From Streptomyces umbrinus (lineage in GTDB: Bacteria > Actinomycetota > Actinomycetes > Streptomycetales > Streptomycetaceae): a DNA stretch of 64,000 nt. The position numbers were made by a program, and so were the translations under genes. The stretch is from assembly GCF_030817415.1 (NCBI RefSeq), contig NZ_JAUSZI010000002.1, positions 4,588,001 to 4,652,000 of the forward strand, written 5' to 3'. This document shows, piece after piece, positions 46,101 through 53,856 of this stretch; within the stretch, counting starts at the first letter, position 1, and each line of letters begins with the position of its first letter. The notes under the pieces are model-generated. The model saw nothing but the letters and a program-made list of their open reading frames with translations, did not search any database and had not been told where the DNA came from.

Positions 46101-46311
46101 GGCGGTGGCCCAGGAGGAACTGACCCAGCTCTCCCGCACCGGCCACCCGACCCGCGACGGAAAGCTCGACGACTACATCGAGGCGTACCAACTGCTCCTG
46201 GAACGGGGGGCCGACCTGGAGGCCGGCTGGCAGGCATGGCGCCTGGGCATGGTGCCGAACCGGCATGCGCGGGAGGTCATGGGGGTGGCGGTGTCGGCCC
46301 GGCGGGTGTGA
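43108..46311 (+). CDS. STAND NTPase (NB-ARC-like) with membrane helices and TPR repeats
   Basis: 1067 aa from the ATG at 43108 (GGAGGGGGA upstream; the upstream TTG frame is less likely). Two hydrophobic helices at about 80-130 (LLVAAVAALAAVVADLAL, GTAVAAGAVVGIAGAAATV) precede the NTPase core: P-loop YGAPGSGRSTL at 245-255, TIVLNDASDVDQV (Walker B position), LCGGLPLALRIAGSSLG, and a winged helix LRRLALAGRASLG. From about residue 640 a long TPR array follows, four repeats carrying (H/R)GEAW at about 40-residue spacing. No DNA-binding domain is visible. It may be a signal-transducing or defence switch attached to the membrane; the partner is unknown. Confidence 0.88.
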   Translation: MRDSHRAEAERLLVRAVEEEVRRSGGRADGGALLSRARAALDTMEQTATEEYEAFTSALDEAEVGRLTFGQRYAREGAGTPLLVAAVAALAAVVADLALGIGTGTAVAAGAVVGIAGAAATVAKVTASHLPAASRRAGALGQPGGPEQLRLAWLTALEVRGIRPFFDQQRVLIASTGAKKGAPQLRRTDKSAAARRRSVLEQSFGQLPEPVGPFAGRRQELLRVAQWVHAARASTETKPTVVVLYGAPGSGRSTLAVRAAHELKDQFRGACVVDLRGDSPEESPLTTRDALLHLLNRLGAPREQLLFRERSSQDQQVRRLAELYHKHLTGLPVTIVLNDASDVDQVRTLVPERSDSLVVVTARKPLDLPADLPAWVHQLAVEPLTAPGAEELLKAAAQDDSSPYDAESTDQVRELCGGLPLALRIAGSSLGPRTPSRLAGDLAAYGPVEPVERVLWLRYTDQSDTARRLLRRLALAGRASLGAAAAAALLATDEPEATRHLEALSRAGLIDHVRGSRYRLHDLVRAFAQARLLDEEEPSERTAAQERLIANYAELADSVIRLVDGKTSTRADQFGPHGFTSLDAALRWLDDESSFITAALRHAEGVNQATVLNLLGALCDYCLLRGDLYRLGEISELTQAVDQGLLVRSVQWRTGIAARQLGELDKARTQLASVVDLYFEAHHDAGAARALCSLGITLHHQGNLTEAAAKLQEAMDLQASPELSADRAWTMHALAAVERDRARLREALDLLTQALVLHREGESVHGEAWAHFQLGQLGLRMGDVPRAESELREALDLYGRTRDARGEAWALTQLARARLVDGDPSSAVDGLRQAASRHRDNEDSRGEAWTVYYLGQALEETGNLDQAVRELERSRTMFSRIRDVYGLACARHHSARVTRDQRAAQTGSLRNSGFARQLLVDARADFQRIGVAHGEAWTCLELAVVDAGNARTQPALTLCDEAASLFASYGDRRGEDWSRFLRCTLLPYASPGGVEVGTAVAQEELTQLSRTGHPTRDGKLDDYIEAYQLLLERGADLEAGWQAWRLGMVPNRHAREVMGVAVSARRV

Positions 46312-46421
46312 GGGGCCCGCGCCGGGTGTGAGGCACGCAGGCACACGCAGGGTCCTGACGCGGTGACGTCTGTGGCATGTCACCGCATCAGGGCCTCGGC
46401 CCGATGCGGGCCCGGTCGGCC

Positions 46422-46679
46422 TCAGCCCTTGGCGGGCGAGGTCTTCCCCCCGGAACCCGCCGGACCGGCCGGTTCCGGCTCGGAGGCGGCCGCCTTCGGG
46501 TCCGCCTCCTCCGTGAAGTCGACCCTTCCCAGCTGCCGGTTCATGGACTTCATCAGCCCCCACACGGCCAGGGCCATCACCGCGAAGACGATGAAGCCGA
46601 GGACACCGGGGGTGACCTTGTTCTCGTCGACCTCCTTGGCGAGGGGGACGAGGTGTGTCAGTGCCAGGCTTGCGCTCAT
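46422..46679 (-). CDS. Small membrane protein downstream of mca
   Basis: 85 aa from ATG 46679; an in-frame ATG at 46688 overlaps the end of mca. It has one hydrophobic helix (VLGFIVFAVMALAVWGLM), then a basic patch and an acidic Ala/Pro/Gly tail. The start lies 1 nt after the mca TGA, so translation is probably by reinitiation. Its conserved place behind mca suggests a link to mycothiol metabolism or the envelope, but no function is known to me. Confidence 0.78.
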   Translation of the reverse strand: MSASLALTHLVPLAKEVDENKVTPGVLGFIVFAVMALAVWGLMKSMNRQLGRVDFTEEADPKAAASEPEPAGPAGSGGKTSPAKG

Positions 46680-46680
46680 G

Positions 46681-47562
46681 TCAGGCATTGTCGCGGATGC
46701 CCGCGAAGAGGTCGTCCTCGGGGAGGGAGGTATCGACGAGGGACTTCGCGAGCTCGTACTCCTCCGTCGGCCAGACCTTCCGCTGGAGGTCCATCGGGAT
46801 CCGGAACCAGCCGCCGTCGGGGTCGATCTGCGTGGCGTGGGCGATGAGGGCCTTGTCGCGGATCTCGTAGAAGTCGGCGCACGGGACGTGCGTCGTCAGG
46901 ATCCGCTCGGTGCGCTCGAACTCGTCCCAGCGCTTCAGCCAGTCCCCGTACGGAGACTCCAGGCCGCGCTCCAGCATCGCGTTGTGCAGCGCCTCGGTGC
47001 GCGGGCGGTTGAAGCCCTGGTTGTAGTAGAGCTTCTGCGGCTGGAAGACCGGGCCGAACTCCGACTCCGGGTACTTCTCGGTGTCCGCCGCGCCCTCGAA
47101 CGCCACCATCGAGATCTTGTGGGTCATGATGTGGTCCGGGTGCGGATACCCGCCGTTCTCGTCGTAGGTGGTGATCACCTGCGGACGGAAGGCGCGGATC
47201 TTGCGGACCAGCTCGCCGGCCGCCTTGTCGACGTCCTCCAGGGCGAAGCAGCCCTCGGGCAGCGGCGGCAGCGGGTCGCCCTCGGGCAGGCCCGAGTCCA
47301 CGAAGCCGAGCCACTCCTGCTTGACGCCGAGGATCTCGCGGGCCTCGTCCATCTCCTTCTTGCGTACCTCGTGGATGTGCTCCTCGACGTACTTGTCCCC
47401 CTGAAGCTTCGGATTGAGGATGGAGCCGCGCTCCCCGCCCGTGCAGGTCACGACCAGCACGTCCACCCCCTCGGACACGTACTTCGCCATGGTGGCCGCG
47501 CCCTTCGACGACTCGTCGTCGGGGTGGGCGTGGACGGCCATCAGTCGCAGCTGGTCAGTCAA
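46681..47562 (-). CDS. mca: Mycothiol S-conjugate amidase
   Basis: 293 aa, the usual family length. Zinc-hydrolase motifs: MAVHAHPDDESSKGAAT (HPDDE), TCTGGERGSILNP, and the later YPHPDHIMTH His pair. It cleaves mycothiol adducts to a mercapturic acid and GlcN-Ins, the actinobacterial route for detoxifying electrophiles and antibiotics. The TTG at 47562 has GAGG about 8 nt upstream and gives the family N-terminus MTDQLRLMAVHAH. It is cytoplasmic. Divergent from the DUF4307 gene, 126 bp apart. Confidence 0.95.
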   Translation of the reverse strand: MTDQLRLMAVHAHPDDESSKGAATMAKYVSEGVDVLVVTCTGGERGSILNPKLQGDKYVEEHIHEVRKKEMDEAREILGVKQEWLGFVDSGLPEGDPLPPLPEGCFALEDVDKAAGELVRKIRAFRPQVITTYDENGGYPHPDHIMTHKISMVAFEGAADTEKYPESEFGPVFQPQKLYYNQGFNRPRTEALHNAMLERGLESPYGDWLKRWDEFERTERILTTHVPCADFYEIRDKALIAHATQIDPDGGWFRIPMDLQRKVWPTEEYELAKSLVDTSLPEDDLFAGIRDNA

Positions 47563-47688
47563 GACTCAATCCTCGTAAGTCGGCGCCCCTGTGTGAAACG
47601 GCGCGATCGGCGCTTCTATAGTGACCGAATCGGGGGGCTAATAATTCCGGGCCCCGAACCCCGCCCGCTCGCCCCGGAGAGGACGATC

Positions 47689-48081
47689 ATGAGTACGGTG
47701 CAGCTGCCCGAGGGCCGGTACGGCCGCTCCACGGACGGACGCGCCGACCGCAGGCTCAGGATCATCGGTGCGGTGCTGGGGGCGGCCCTGCTCGCCCTGG
47801 TCGGCTATTTCGCGTACTACTACGTCGGCGGCAACAAGATCAGCGCCGAGATCATCACCTACGACCTCGCGGACACCTCGGTCAAGGTGCACCTGGAGGT
47901 CCGCAAGGACGCGGACGCGAGCGGCTACTGCACGATCCGCTCACAGGCCGAGAGCGGCGCCGAGGTGGGCCGCGCGGACTTCCGCTTCGACCAGGACTCC
48001 ACCCGCATCGACAAGGTCGTCACCCTCCGCACGACGGCCCCCGGCACGACCGCGGAACTGCTCGGCTGCCACGCGGACTGA
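47689..48081 (+). CDS. DUF4307 single-pass membrane protein
   Basis: 130 aa. Short cytoplasmic N-terminus with basic RADRRLR, one helix (IIGAVLGAALLALVGYFAYYYV), then an extracellular beta-rich domain (YDLADTSVKVHLEVRKDADASGYCTIRSQ) with two cysteines that could pair. It matches the actinobacterial DUF4307 family, always near mca and greA. Function unknown. GGAGAGGA precedes the ATG. Confidence 0.88.
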   Translation: MSTVQLPEGRYGRSTDGRADRRLRIIGAVLGAALLALVGYFAYYYVGGNKISAEIITYDLADTSVKVHLEVRKDADASGYCTIRSQAESGAEVGRADFRFDQDSTRIDKVVTLRTTAPGTTAELLGCHAD

Positions 48082-48271
48082 GTCCCGTCCCGCGGCTGAC
48101 GGATGTCACCCTGGACAACTAGCCGCTGACCTGCGTTGACGTATGTCTGATGGCTTATGTCCTCCCCCTTTGGTCCGTGAATTGTTAGGCTCGTGGTTTC
48201 GCCCACCCGTGAAGGAACATTCTTCTGGGTAGGGCGATGCTTTGTATTCCCAGTACCTACGAGGAGCACCT

Positions 48272-48769
48272 GTGACCCAGACCAGCGAGAACGTCACCTG
48301 GCTGACCCAGGAGGCGTACAACCAGCTCAAGGCCGAGCTGGATCACCTGTCTGGTCCTGCGCGCACGGAGATCGCCGCCAAGATCGCGGCTGCGCGCGAG
48401 GAGGGCGATCTGCGCGAGAACGGCGGGTACCACGCGGCCAAGGAGGAGCAGGGCAAGCAGGAGCTCCGTGTGCGCCAGCTGACCCAGCTCCTGGAGAACG
48501 CCAAGGTCGGCGAGGCCCCGGCGGCCGACGGCGCGGTCGCGCCCGGCATGGTCGTGACCATCGCCTTCGACGGCGACAAGGACGACACGCTCACGTTCCT
48601 GCTCGCCTCGCGTGAGTACGCGAGCGCGAGCATCGAGACGTACTCGCCGCAGTCCCCGCTGGGCTCCGGCGTGAACGGGAAGAAGATCGGCCAGGACGCC
48701 GAGTACGAACTGCCGAACGGCAAGCTGGCCTCGGTGACGATCCTGGAGGCCAAGCCGTACGCCGCGTAG
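48272..48769 (+). CDS. greA: Transcription elongation factor GreA
   Basis: 165 aa from a GTG at 48272 with GAGGAG upstream. The N-terminal coiled coil (TWLTQEAYNQLKAELDHLSG ... AAREEGDLRENGGYHAAKEEQ) contains the acidic tip DLRENGGYHAAK that enters the RNA polymerase secondary channel. The C-terminal FKBP-like part ends GKLASVTILEAKPY. It stimulates cleavage of backtracked RNA. It is monocistronic and ends at a strong terminator. Confidence 0.96.
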   Translation: MTQTSENVTWLTQEAYNQLKAELDHLSGPARTEIAAKIAAAREEGDLRENGGYHAAKEEQGKQELRVRQLTQLLENAKVGEAPAADGAVAPGMVVTIAFDGDKDDTLTFLLASREYASASIETYSPQSPLGSGVNGKKIGQDAEYELPNGKLASVTILEAKPYAA

Positions 48770-48830
48770 TTCCTCCCGCGTCGCGTCGCGCACTGGCTGC
48801 GCCTCGCGACCCTTCCAGCGCGTCGCCCCT

Positions 48831-48868
48831 GGTGAAGCCCCCGGTGCCCATGGTCCGGGGGCTTCACC
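48831..48868. terminator. Terminator after greA with decaying direct repeats
   Basis: Arms GGTGAAGCCCCCGG and CCGGGGGCTTCACC (14 bp, perfect) around a 10-nt loop. CCGGGGGCTTCACCATGTTC is followed by two near-copies to about 48908, a small tandem array. Confidence 0.88.
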
Positions 48869-48923
48869 ATGTTCGTGCTCCGGGGGCTCACCATGTTCAT
48901 GCTCCGGGCGGGCCCGCCGCGTC

Positions 48924-49781
48924 TCAGGCAGCCGCCGAGCGGTACTTCCGCACCGCCAGCGTCCGGAAGATGACGACGATCAGGATCGAGTAGATGAGCG
49001 AGGCCCAGACCGGGTGCTGCATGGGCCAGGCGCCGGACGTGGACAGGCCGGGGTCGCCGAAGAGCTTGCGGCAGGCCTGAACGGTCGCGCTGAACGGGTT
49101 CCAGTCGGCGATGTGGCGCAGCCAGGGCGTCATCTTGCTGGAGTCCACGAACGCGTTGGACAGGAACGTCACCGGAAAGAGCCAGATCAGACCACCCGAG
49201 GTCGCCGCCTCCGGTGTGCGCACGGACAGGCCGATCAGCGCGCCGATCCAGGTGAACGCGTACCCGAGCAGCAGGAGCAGGCCGAAGCCGCCCATGATCT
49301 TCCCGAAGTTGGTCGGCTCCATGGAGCCGGGACGCCAGCCCACGAGCAGCGCGACCATCGCGAGGACGAGCAGCGTCAGGGCCGTCTGGACGAGGTCCGC
49401 GACGGTGCGGCCGGTCAGTACCGCGCCACGCGCCATGGGCAGCGAGCGGAACCGGTCGATGAGGCCCTTGTGCATGTCGTCCGCGATGCCCGCACCGGCG
49501 CCCGCGGTGGCGAAGGTGACGGTCTGCGCGAAGATGCCGGCCATCAGGAAGTTCTTGTAGACGTCCGGGTTGGTGGTGTCGCCGATCTGCATCGAGCCGC
49601 CGAAGACGTACGTGAACAGCACCACGAACATCACTGGCTGGATCAGCCCGAACAGGATCATTTCGGGGATACGGGTCATGCGGATCAGATTCCGCTTGGC
49701 CACGACCAGGGAGTCCCGGACGGACTGGCCGAACGAGCCTCCCGGGGCAGCGGTCCGCACGGCGTCGGTGACGGCGCTCAC
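48924..49781 (-). CDS. ABC-2 type permease, DrrB-like
   Basis: 285 aa, six hydrophobic helices of the ABC-2 family: IRMTRIPEMILFGLIQPVMFVVLFTYVFGG, MAGIFAQTVTFATAGAGAGIADDM, and the C-terminal FPVTFLSNAFVDSSKMTPWLRHIADWNP. This is the DrrB daunorubicin-resistance group. It pairs with the ATPase immediately upstream, whose stop overlaps this GTG start (GTGA). Together they should export a hydrophobic compound, drug or lipid. Confidence 0.92.
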   Translation of the reverse strand: MSAVTDAVRTAAPGGSFGQSVRDSLVVAKRNLIRMTRIPEMILFGLIQPVMFVVLFTYVFGGSMQIGDTTNPDVYKNFLMAGIFAQTVTFATAGAGAGIADDMHKGLIDRFRSLPMARGAVLTGRTVADLVQTALTLLVLAMVALLVGWRPGSMEPTNFGKIMGGFGLLLLLGYAFTWIGALIGLSVRTPEAATSGGLIWLFPVTFLSNAFVDSSKMTPWLRHIADWNPFSATVQACRKLFGDPGLSTSGAWPMQHPVWASLIYSILIVVIFRTLAVRKYRSAAA

Positions 49782-50788
49782 TTGGCGGCCTCCTTCTTGT
49801 CCTTGCGGCCCTTGGCGTCCTCGTCCGTGCCGTTCTCCTGCTCCTCCGCCTCGGCGTGGTGGCCTGTCAGCGAGAGGAAGACGTCGTCGAGGGTGGGGCG
49901 GCGCAGACCGATGTCGTCGATCTCGATGCCGCGGGTGTCCAGCTCGCGGATGACCTCCGCGAGGAGCTTCGCGCCACCGGTGACGGGGACGGTCAGCTTG
50001 CGGGTGTGCTGCTCGACGGTGGTGTCGCCCTTGCCGAAGCCGCGCAGCACCTCGGACGCCGTCTCGATGTGCTCGCGCTCGTGCACGACGACCTCGACTC
50101 GCTCGCCGCCGGTGCGGGCCTTGAGCTGGTCGGCGGTTCCCCGGGCGATGACGCGGCCGTGGTCGACCACGGCGATCTCGTGCGCGAGGTGGTCGGCCTC
50201 TTCGAGGTACTGGGTGGTGAGCAGCAGTGTCGTACCGCCCGAGACCAGGTCCTTGATGACCTCCCACAACTGCTGGCGGTTGCGCGGGTCGAGGCCGGTC
50301 GTCGGCTCGTCCATGAACATGACCGGCGGCGAGACGACGAGCGCCGCCGCGAGGTCGAGCCGGCGGCGCATACCGCCGGAGTACGTCTTGGCGGGGCGGT
50401 CGGCGGCGTCCGTGAGGTGGAACTGCTCAAGGAGCTCGACCGCGCGGACCTTCGCCTGCTTCGCCCGCATCTGGTAGAGCTGGCCGACCATGTGGAGGTT
50501 CTCGCGGCCCGTCAGGTATTCGTCGACCGCGGCGAACTGGCCGGACAGGCCGATCGAGCGCCGCACCTCGTTCGGCTGCTTCAGCACGTCGATGCCTGCG
50601 ACGACGGCCTTGCCGCTGTCGGGCCGGAGCAGGGTGGTGAGGCAGCGGACCGTGGTGGTCTTTCCCGCGCCGTTCGGCCCGAGCAGGCCGAGGACGGTGC
50701 CCTCCGGGACATCGAGGTCGACGCCGTCCAGAGCCCTTACGTCGCCGAAGGTCTTCACCAGGCCTTCGGCGTAGATGGCGCCTGGCAT
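49778..50788 (-). CDS. ABC transporter ATPase, DrrA-like
   Basis: 336 aa from ATG 50788 (CGGAGA upstream). Walker A GLLGPNGAGKTTTVR, signature YSGGMRRRLDLAAALV, Walker B VMFMDEPTTGLDPR, plus the DUF4162 C-terminal region common to DrrA proteins and a charged Lys/Glu tail. It powers the ABC-2 permease encoded by the overlapping next gene. A perfect palindrome (50904-50921) upstream probably controls the pair. Confidence 0.94.
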   Translation of the reverse strand: MPGAIYAEGLVKTFGDVRALDGVDLDVPEGTVLGLLGPNGAGKTTTVRCLTTLLRPDSGKAVVAGIDVLKQPNEVRRSIGLSGQFAAVDEYLTGRENLHMVGQLYQMRAKQAKVRAVELLEQFHLTDAADRPAKTYSGGMRRRLDLAAALVVSPPVMFMDEPTTGLDPRNRQQLWEVIKDLVSGGTTLLLTTQYLEEADHLAHEIAVVDHGRVIARGTADQLKARTGGERVEVVVHEREHIETASEVLRGFGKGDTTVEQHTRKLTVPVTGGAKLLAEVIRELDTRGIEIDDIGLRRPTLDDVFLSLTGHHAEAEEQENGTDEDAKGRKDKKEAAK

Positions 50789-50903
50789 ATGAGTCTCCGA
50801 AAAGTGGTTGGGGATCCTGCGGAAAGAGGCTATTTTTCTCAGGTTTGCCACGTCCGACGAGCGGGTCGGCGACGAGGCGGATCTGTGACCAGAGACGCAC
50901 CAT

Positions 50904-50921
50904 AACGCGATGTATCGCGTT
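50904..50921. promoter_or_regulatory. Perfect palindrome upstream of the drr-like operon
   Basis: AACGCGAT-GT-ATCGCGTT, 8-bp arms, 116 bp before the ATPase start and 43 bp past the threonine dehydratase stop. It has the form of a TetR or PadR operator. No such regulator gene adjoins the operon. Confidence 0.6.
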
Positions 50922-50963
50922 TCTCAATGGAATTTTCCAACCGGAGCGAACACCGACCCGACC

Positions 50964-52193
50964 TCAGTCGATGACCGTGTAACCCGCCTTCCGCAGCGCG
51001 GAGTTCACCTCGGCACAGTGCTCCGGTCCCTTGGTCTCCAGGTGCAGCTCGACCTCCACCTCCGTGAGCCCGAGCCGTGGGTCGGTCCGTACGTGGCTCA
51101 CATCGAGGACGTTAGCGTCCACCACTGACAACACCCCGAGAAGTGTGGCCAGAGCCCCGGGACGATCGGTCAGCCGCAGCGTGACCGCCAGGTAGCGGCC
51201 GCCCGCGGCCATGCCGTGGCGCAGGATGCGCTGCATCAGCAGCGGGTCCACGTTCCCGCCGGACAGCAGCGCCACGACCGGGCCCTCGAAGGCCTCCGGC
51301 TCGCTCAGCAGCGCCGCGACGGGACTCGCGCCGGCCGGCTCGACGACCAGCTTGGCCCGCTCCAGGCAGAGCAGCAGCGCGCTGGACAGATCGTTCTCGG
51401 AGACCGTACGGACCTCGTCCACCAGGTCGCCGATGATCCCGAACGGCACGTCGCCGGGCCGCCCGACCTTGATGCCGTCGGCCATCGTCGCGGGGTTCTC
51501 GATGGACAGCGGGCGCCCGGCCGCCAGCGAGGGCGGGTACGCGGCCGCGCCCGCCGCCTGCACCCCCACGATCCGTACGTCCGGCCGCAGCGCCTTCACG
51601 GCGACCGCGATGCCCGCGGCGAGACCGCCGCCGCCGATCCCGACGACGATCGTGCGCACCTCGGGGCACTGCTCCAGGATCTCCAGGCCGACGGTGCCCT
51701 GACCGGCGATGATGTCGGGATGGTCGAAGGGGTGGATGAAGACGGCGCCCGTCTCGGCCGCGTACTCCTGGGCGGCGGCCAGCGTCTCGTCCACCACCGT
51801 GCCGTGCGCGCGCACCTCGGCGCCGTAGTGCCGGGTCGCCGCGACCTTCGGCAGCGGGGCGCCCTTGGGCATGAACACCGTGGAGCGCACACCCAGCAGG
51901 GAAGAGGCGAGGGCGACGCCCTGCGCGTGGTTCCCCGCGCTCGCCGCGACCACGCCCGCGGCCCGCTCCTCGGGAAGCAGCCCGGCGATCCGCACGTACG
52001 CGCCGCGCAGTTTGAACGAACCCGTCCGCTGGAGGTTCTCGCATTTGAAGTGGACCGGCGCGCCCACCAGCCGGGACAGGTGCCTGCTGCCCTCCATGGC
52101 GGTCATCCGCGCCACGCCCGCGAGCATCTTCTGGGCGCCGCGTACATCGTCGAGGGTCACCAGCGGCAAGGAGTCAGCCGTGCGGTAGCTCAT
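50964..52193 (-). CDS. Threonine dehydratase with ACT domain
   Basis: 409 aa. Fold-II PLP enzyme: PLP lysine in RTGSFKLRGAYVR, GNHAQGVALA, glycine loop GIGGGGLAAG, and SGGNVDPLL near the end of the catalytic domain. A C-terminal ACT domain (RYLAVTLRLTDRPGALATLLG) gives allosteric control. It deaminates L-threonine to 2-oxobutyrate; a single ACT-like tail of this kind suits the shorter IlvA or catabolic form. The ATG at 52193 (MSYRTADSLPL) is preferred over a GTG at 52199. Divergent from a MarR gene. Confidence 0.94.
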   Translation of the reverse strand: MSYRTADSLPLVTLDDVRGAQKMLAGVARMTAMEGSRHLSRLVGAPVHFKCENLQRTGSFKLRGAYVRIAGLLPEERAAGVVAASAGNHAQGVALASSLLGVRSTVFMPKGAPLPKVAATRHYGAEVRAHGTVVDETLAAAQEYAAETGAVFIHPFDHPDIIAGQGTVGLEILEQCPEVRTIVVGIGGGGLAAGIAVAVKALRPDVRIVGVQAAGAAAYPPSLAAGRPLSIENPATMADGIKVGRPGDVPFGIIGDLVDEVRTVSENDLSSALLLCLERAKLVVEPAGASPVAALLSEPEAFEGPVVALLSGGNVDPLLMQRILRHGMAAGGRYLAVTLRLTDRPGALATLLGVLSVVDANVLDVSHVRTDPRLGLTEVEVELHLETKGPEHCAEVNSALRKAGYTVID

Positions 52194-52337
52194 GACCACC
52201 AGTCTCGCAGTTCACGTGGCGCCACACCGGCTGTGACCAACGTCCGAGACTGGTTTGCTCAGCGCAGGTACGGCCCGCCCCTCGTCCGCGTACTCTGTCC
52301 CCCAACCCAGCCCCACGCATGAATAGAGCCTCCGGCC

Positions 52338-52856
52338 ATGCCCACAACACCTGAAATGTCGATGGACATGACGACCGTCGGTGACACCGGTCTTCTCGAA
52401 TCGCTGCAACACGAGGTGGCGGTGTTCGCCCGCCGTGCCGAACAGACCCGGCTCGGCGGGGTCGGCCAGGTGCGCAACTCCATGGACCGTGCCGCATACC
52501 TGCTGCTCAACCGCCTCGACAAGGAGGGGCCGATGGGCGTCAAGGCACTCGCCGCGAGCATGGGCATCGACTCGTCGACGGTCACCCGGCAGGTCGCCCC
52601 GCTCGTCGACACCGGGCTCGTCAAGCGCACCTCCCACCCGGAGGACGGACGTGCCGTGGTGCTCCAGCTGTCGCCGCGCGGGCTCTCCCGCCTGGAGGAA
52701 GTGCGGTCCTCAAGGCGCCAGTTGATGGCAGAGCTGACCCAGGAGTGGGCCCCCGAGGAGCGCGAGGCCTTCTGCACACTGCTCACCCGGTTCAACCTCG
52801 CGCTCTCCGCCCGCATGGCCGCATCCCCCTCCGCGGAGGCACCGGAGCCCTCCTGA
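52338..52856 (+). CDS. MarR-family transcriptional regulator
   Basis: 172 aa. The winged helix is clear: LNRLDKEGPMGVKALAASMGIDSSTVTRQVAPLVDTGLVKR followed by wing HPEDGRAVVLQLS. Flanking helices form the dimer interface. MarR proteins repress or activate nearby genes and respond to phenolic or drug ligands. It is divergent from threonine dehydratase (144 bp), with no evident efflux pump adjacent. The drr-like operon, one gene away, is a possible target, which is inference only. Confidence 0.9.
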   Translation: MPTTPEMSMDMTTVGDTGLLESLQHEVAVFARRAEQTRLGGVGQVRNSMDRAAYLLLNRLDKEGPMGVKALAASMGIDSSTVTRQVAPLVDTGLVKRTSHPEDGRAVVLQLSPRGLSRLEEVRSSRRQLMAELTQEWAPEEREAFCTLLTRFNLALSARMAASPSAEAPEPS

Positions 52857-52996
52857 AACACCCCTCGCGCACCGCATCGGCCCCGGCCTCTTGACCAGGG
52901 ACCCGCGCCTGGCCTCATATGAGACCGGGTCCTGTCGTACGCGGCTGTCCTCGGCGTACGTCTTAAGGGCCCGGTTTCCCTCAGCCGGGAGGCGCG

Positions 52997-53506
52997 GTGC
53001 GAGAGCGGCAGGCGTCCCAGAACGCCCGCCGGGCCCGGGAGTTCGAGGCGTTCGTCGCGGGCGCGGCAGGGCGGCTGCTGCATGCCGCCACACTGCTCAC
53101 GGCTGAGCCCCCGGACGACAACCCGCGCGCGCGGCGCCTGCTCACGGCCGCCCTCGCCCATACGTACGCCTCCTGGGACCGGCTGCGCGGCGAGGACCCG
53201 TACGACCGGACCCGGCAGCAGCTTGCCGTGCGCTTCGCGCGCGGGGCGTGGCATGAGTACGGCGGCCTGGGCTGGGCGCACCCCCGGAGCCACCGGAAAC
53301 TCGACAGCGTCCTGTACTGCCTCACTCCACAGGAGCGCCTGATCCTCGTGCTGCGCCTGTACGAGGGCGTCGCCGAGGAGCAGGCCGCGGCGCTGCTGGG
53401 GCTGCCCACGGAGCGCGTACGGGCCATCTGCGCGCGGGCCATGGCGACGCTGCTGCACCCGCCGCGGGAGGCCGCTCCGGTGATCGCGAAGGTGGCCCCG
53501 TCATGA
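52997..53506 (+). CDS. Sigma-70-like (ECF/SigE-like) factor with weak region 2
   Basis: 169 aa from a GTG with GGGAGG. The C-terminal region 4 is recognisable (LDSVLYCLTPQERLILVLRLYEGVAEEQAAALLGLPTERVRAICARAM). The N-terminal half lies where region 2 should be, but only fragments such as LLTAALAHTYASWDRLRGEDP remain, so promoter melting may be impaired. The next gene, coupled by ATGA, encodes a tiny membrane protein with the position and layout of an anti-sigma factor. Targets unknown. Confidence 0.72.
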   Translation: MRERQASQNARRAREFEAFVAGAAGRLLHAATLLTAEPPDDNPRARRLLTAALAHTYASWDRLRGEDPYDRTRQQLAVRFARGAWHEYGGLGWAHPRSHRKLDSVLYCLTPQERLILVLRLYEGVAEEQAAALLGLPTERVRAICARAMATLLHPPREAAPVIAKVAPS

Positions 53507-53754
53507 GCTCGATGAGCCGCAGGGAGGCGGACGTCCGCCGGATCCTGGAGGAGCCGCAGCCGTCCGTACCGCCCGATCTGTACGGGGAGGCGCTGCGCCG
53601 GGGCGGGCGGATGCTGCGCCGCAGGAGGGCGGCGAGGCGGCTGTTCTGGCTGCTGCTGTTCGCGGCGGTCGTGGCCTTCGTGGTGTGGGCGTCGCTGACC
53701 CAGCCGTGGGTGGAGCCGCCGTCGGAGACGACTCCACCGCTGACCGGTTGGTGA
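53503..53754 (+). CDS. Short membrane protein coupled to the sigma-like gene
   Basis: 83 aa. A cytoplasmic N-terminus (READVRRILEEPQPSVPPDLYGEALRRGGRM) resembles the start of Streptomyces anti-sigma-like proteins. A very basic LRRRRAARR precedes one helix (LFWLLLFAAVVAFVVWASL) and a short outer tail. The ATG overlaps the sigma-like stop (ATGA). No zinc-binding anti-sigma motif. A regulator-tethering role is inferred from position. Confidence 0.72.
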   Translation: MSSMSRREADVRRILEEPQPSVPPDLYGEALRRGGRMLRRRRAARRLFWLLLFAAVVAFVVWASLTQPWVEPPSETTPPLTGW

Positions 53755-53774
53755 GCCCAGTGGCGGCCGGTGAG

Positions 53775-53842
53775 CCCGTTGCCGGGGGTGACCCGTTGCC
53801 GGGGGTGACCCGTTGCCGGGGGTGTCCCGTTGCCCGGTCGGT
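53775..53842. repeat. 17-bp tandem repeat between convergent genes
   Basis: Unit CCCGTTGCCGGGGGTGA at 53775-53791, 53792-53808 and 53809-53825 (last base T), plus a decayed fourth copy. It lies between the small membrane gene and the cystathionine gamma-synthase stop, where a terminator would be expected. Confidence 0.88.
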
Positions 53843-53856
53843 GAGCCCGTCGGTGA

